From Bacteroidales bacterium (lineage in GTDB: Bacteria > Bacteroidota > Bacteroidia > Bacteroidales > DTU049): a DNA stretch of 6,232 bases. A model generated the notes under the pieces. That model made no database searches and was not told the DNA's origin. It saw only the letters and a program-made list of their open reading frames with translations. The DNA lies in assembly GCA_018056215.1 (NCBI GenBank), contig JAGPGB010000069.1:1-6232 (forward strand). The letters are read 5' to 3'. Made by a program: the position numbers and the translations under genes. Below are positions 5,748 to 6,232 of the stretch, piece by piece; position 1 is the stretch's first letter, and every line of letters begins with the position of its first letter.

Positions 5748-6002
5748 TTAATTTTCTTTTATAGAAACGTAAGATCTATTGCCACGAGTTCTTGTGAAGA
5801 GTACTATTCCATCTTTAAGAGCATATAAAGTATGATCACGACCGATGCCGACATTTTCACCAGGATAATGTTTAGTACCACGTTGACGAACAATAATATT
5901 ACCTGCTTTTACTAATTCACCGCCAAATTTTTTAATTCCGAGACGTTTACTGTGGGATTCTCTACCATTACGAGAACTACCCACTCCTTTTTTATGTGCC
6001 AT
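5748..6002 (-). CDS. rpmA: Large-subunit ribosomal protein L27 (bL27)
   Basis: This 84-residue protein of the 50S subunit has the standard length and sequence. It begins MAHKKGVGSSRNGRES, whose N-terminal end reaches into the peptidyl-transferase centre and helps position tRNA. It continues with the family core (KRLGIKKFGGELVKAGNIIVRQRGT at 19-43, then YPGENVGIGRDHTLYALKDG). There is no Firmicutes-type N-terminal extension needing Prp cleavage; the start is directly MAHKK. It follows rplU by 15 bp, the classic L21-L27 operon order, and ends before a hairpin at 5687-5719. In many Bacteroidota serS follows rpmA; here a ChaN-like gene does. Confidence 0.98.
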   Translation of the reverse strand: MAHKKGVGSSRNGRESHSKRLGIKKFGGELVKAGNIIVRQRGTKHYPGENVGIGRDHTLYALKDGIVLFTRTRGNRSYVSIKEN

Positions 6003-6017
6003 ATCTAATTACAATTT

Positions 6018-6232
6018 TTAAGCTTGAATATTTAAAATTTCTACTTTTGTCAGATAAGGGCGAAAGCCACGTTTCACTCTATATCCTTTACGATTTTTCT
6101 TTTTGAAAACTGTTACTTTAGGCCCTTTAAGATGTTCTAAAACCTTGAAAGTTATTTTAGCTCCATCTACATTTGGATTACCTACTTTCACATCATCATC
6201 ATTAGCTATCAATAAAACTTTATCACTTTCTA
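6018..6232 (-). CDS. rplU: Large-subunit ribosomal protein L21 (bL21), 5' end outside window
   Basis: This is the C-terminal part of L21, a 23S rRNA-binding protein of the 50S subunit. The visible 70 or so residues include VKVGNPNVDGAKITFKVLEH, then LKGPKVTVFKKKNRKGYRVKRG and a C-terminal LTKVEILNI, the typical end of the family. The reading frame stays open to the window edge (ESDKVLLIANDDD before the first hit), so a TTG at 6212 is an internal Leu codon, not the start. Since L21 is usually about 100 residues, roughly 30 N-terminal residues and the operon promoter lie beyond 6232. It is followed after 15 bp by rpmA. Confidence 0.97.
   Translation of the reverse strand, partial: ESDKVLLIANDDDVKVGNPNVDGAKITFKVLEHLKGPKVTVFKKKNRKGYRVKRGFRPYLTKVEILNIQA

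Noticed and set aside
6210..6212. TTG as start of rplU
   Set aside because: The frame continues upstream to the window edge with L21-like residues, so this is an internal Leu codon of a gene cut by the window.

Overview
The window is very AT-rich (roughly 30% G+C by eye) and looks like chromosomal housekeeping DNA from a Bacteroidota, most likely Bacteroidales, bacterium. Four things point there: a DUF4290 gene directly upstream of murA; a MurA carrying the GGDKIGRRR active-site loop; an outer-membrane barrel protein and a ChaN-like protein with export signals ending in FAQ/FSQ; and TAnnTTTG boxes (the -7 element of the Bacteroidota sigma factor) upstream of every transcription unit whose upstream region is visible. 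The low G+C suggests a host-associated or reduced-genome lineage, but the sequence does not fix the genus.

Layout. Positions 1-1736 hold two plus-strand genes: a six-helix GDT1/TMEM165-family cation transporter (26-586) and a full-length true ornithine carbamoyltransferase (738-1736). A strong bidirectional hairpin terminator (1757-1787) separates them from a long minus-strand block. Read in its direction of transcription, that block contains: rplU (5' end cut by the window edge at 6232) and rpmA, followed by a 14-bp-stem hairpin; a ChaN/Tiki-superfamily secreted protein (5632-4754) with its own promoter; a DUF4290 gene and murA, 7 bp apart and probably one operon (4608-2682); and an outer-membrane beta-barrel protein (2507-1806) ending at the shared terminator.

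How the genes relate. The products cover ribosome assembly (L21, L27), peptidoglycan precursor synthesis (MurA), cell envelope proteins (barrel, ChaN-like), cation homeostasis (GDT1) and arginine/citrulline metabolism (OTC). They look like separate neighbouring transcription units rather than one system. I found no mobile element, CRISPR array, phage gene, toxin-antitoxin pair or RNA gene, and no convincing new multi-gene system. The points most worth following up are the Cys-to-Asp replacement in MurA (predicted fosfomycin insensitivity), a classical OTC in a phylum where several members use succinyl- or acetyl-ornithine transcarbamylases, the uncharacterised DUF4290 protein tied to murA, the long AT-rich leaders with repeats, and a start-stop codon overlap before the transporter gene.
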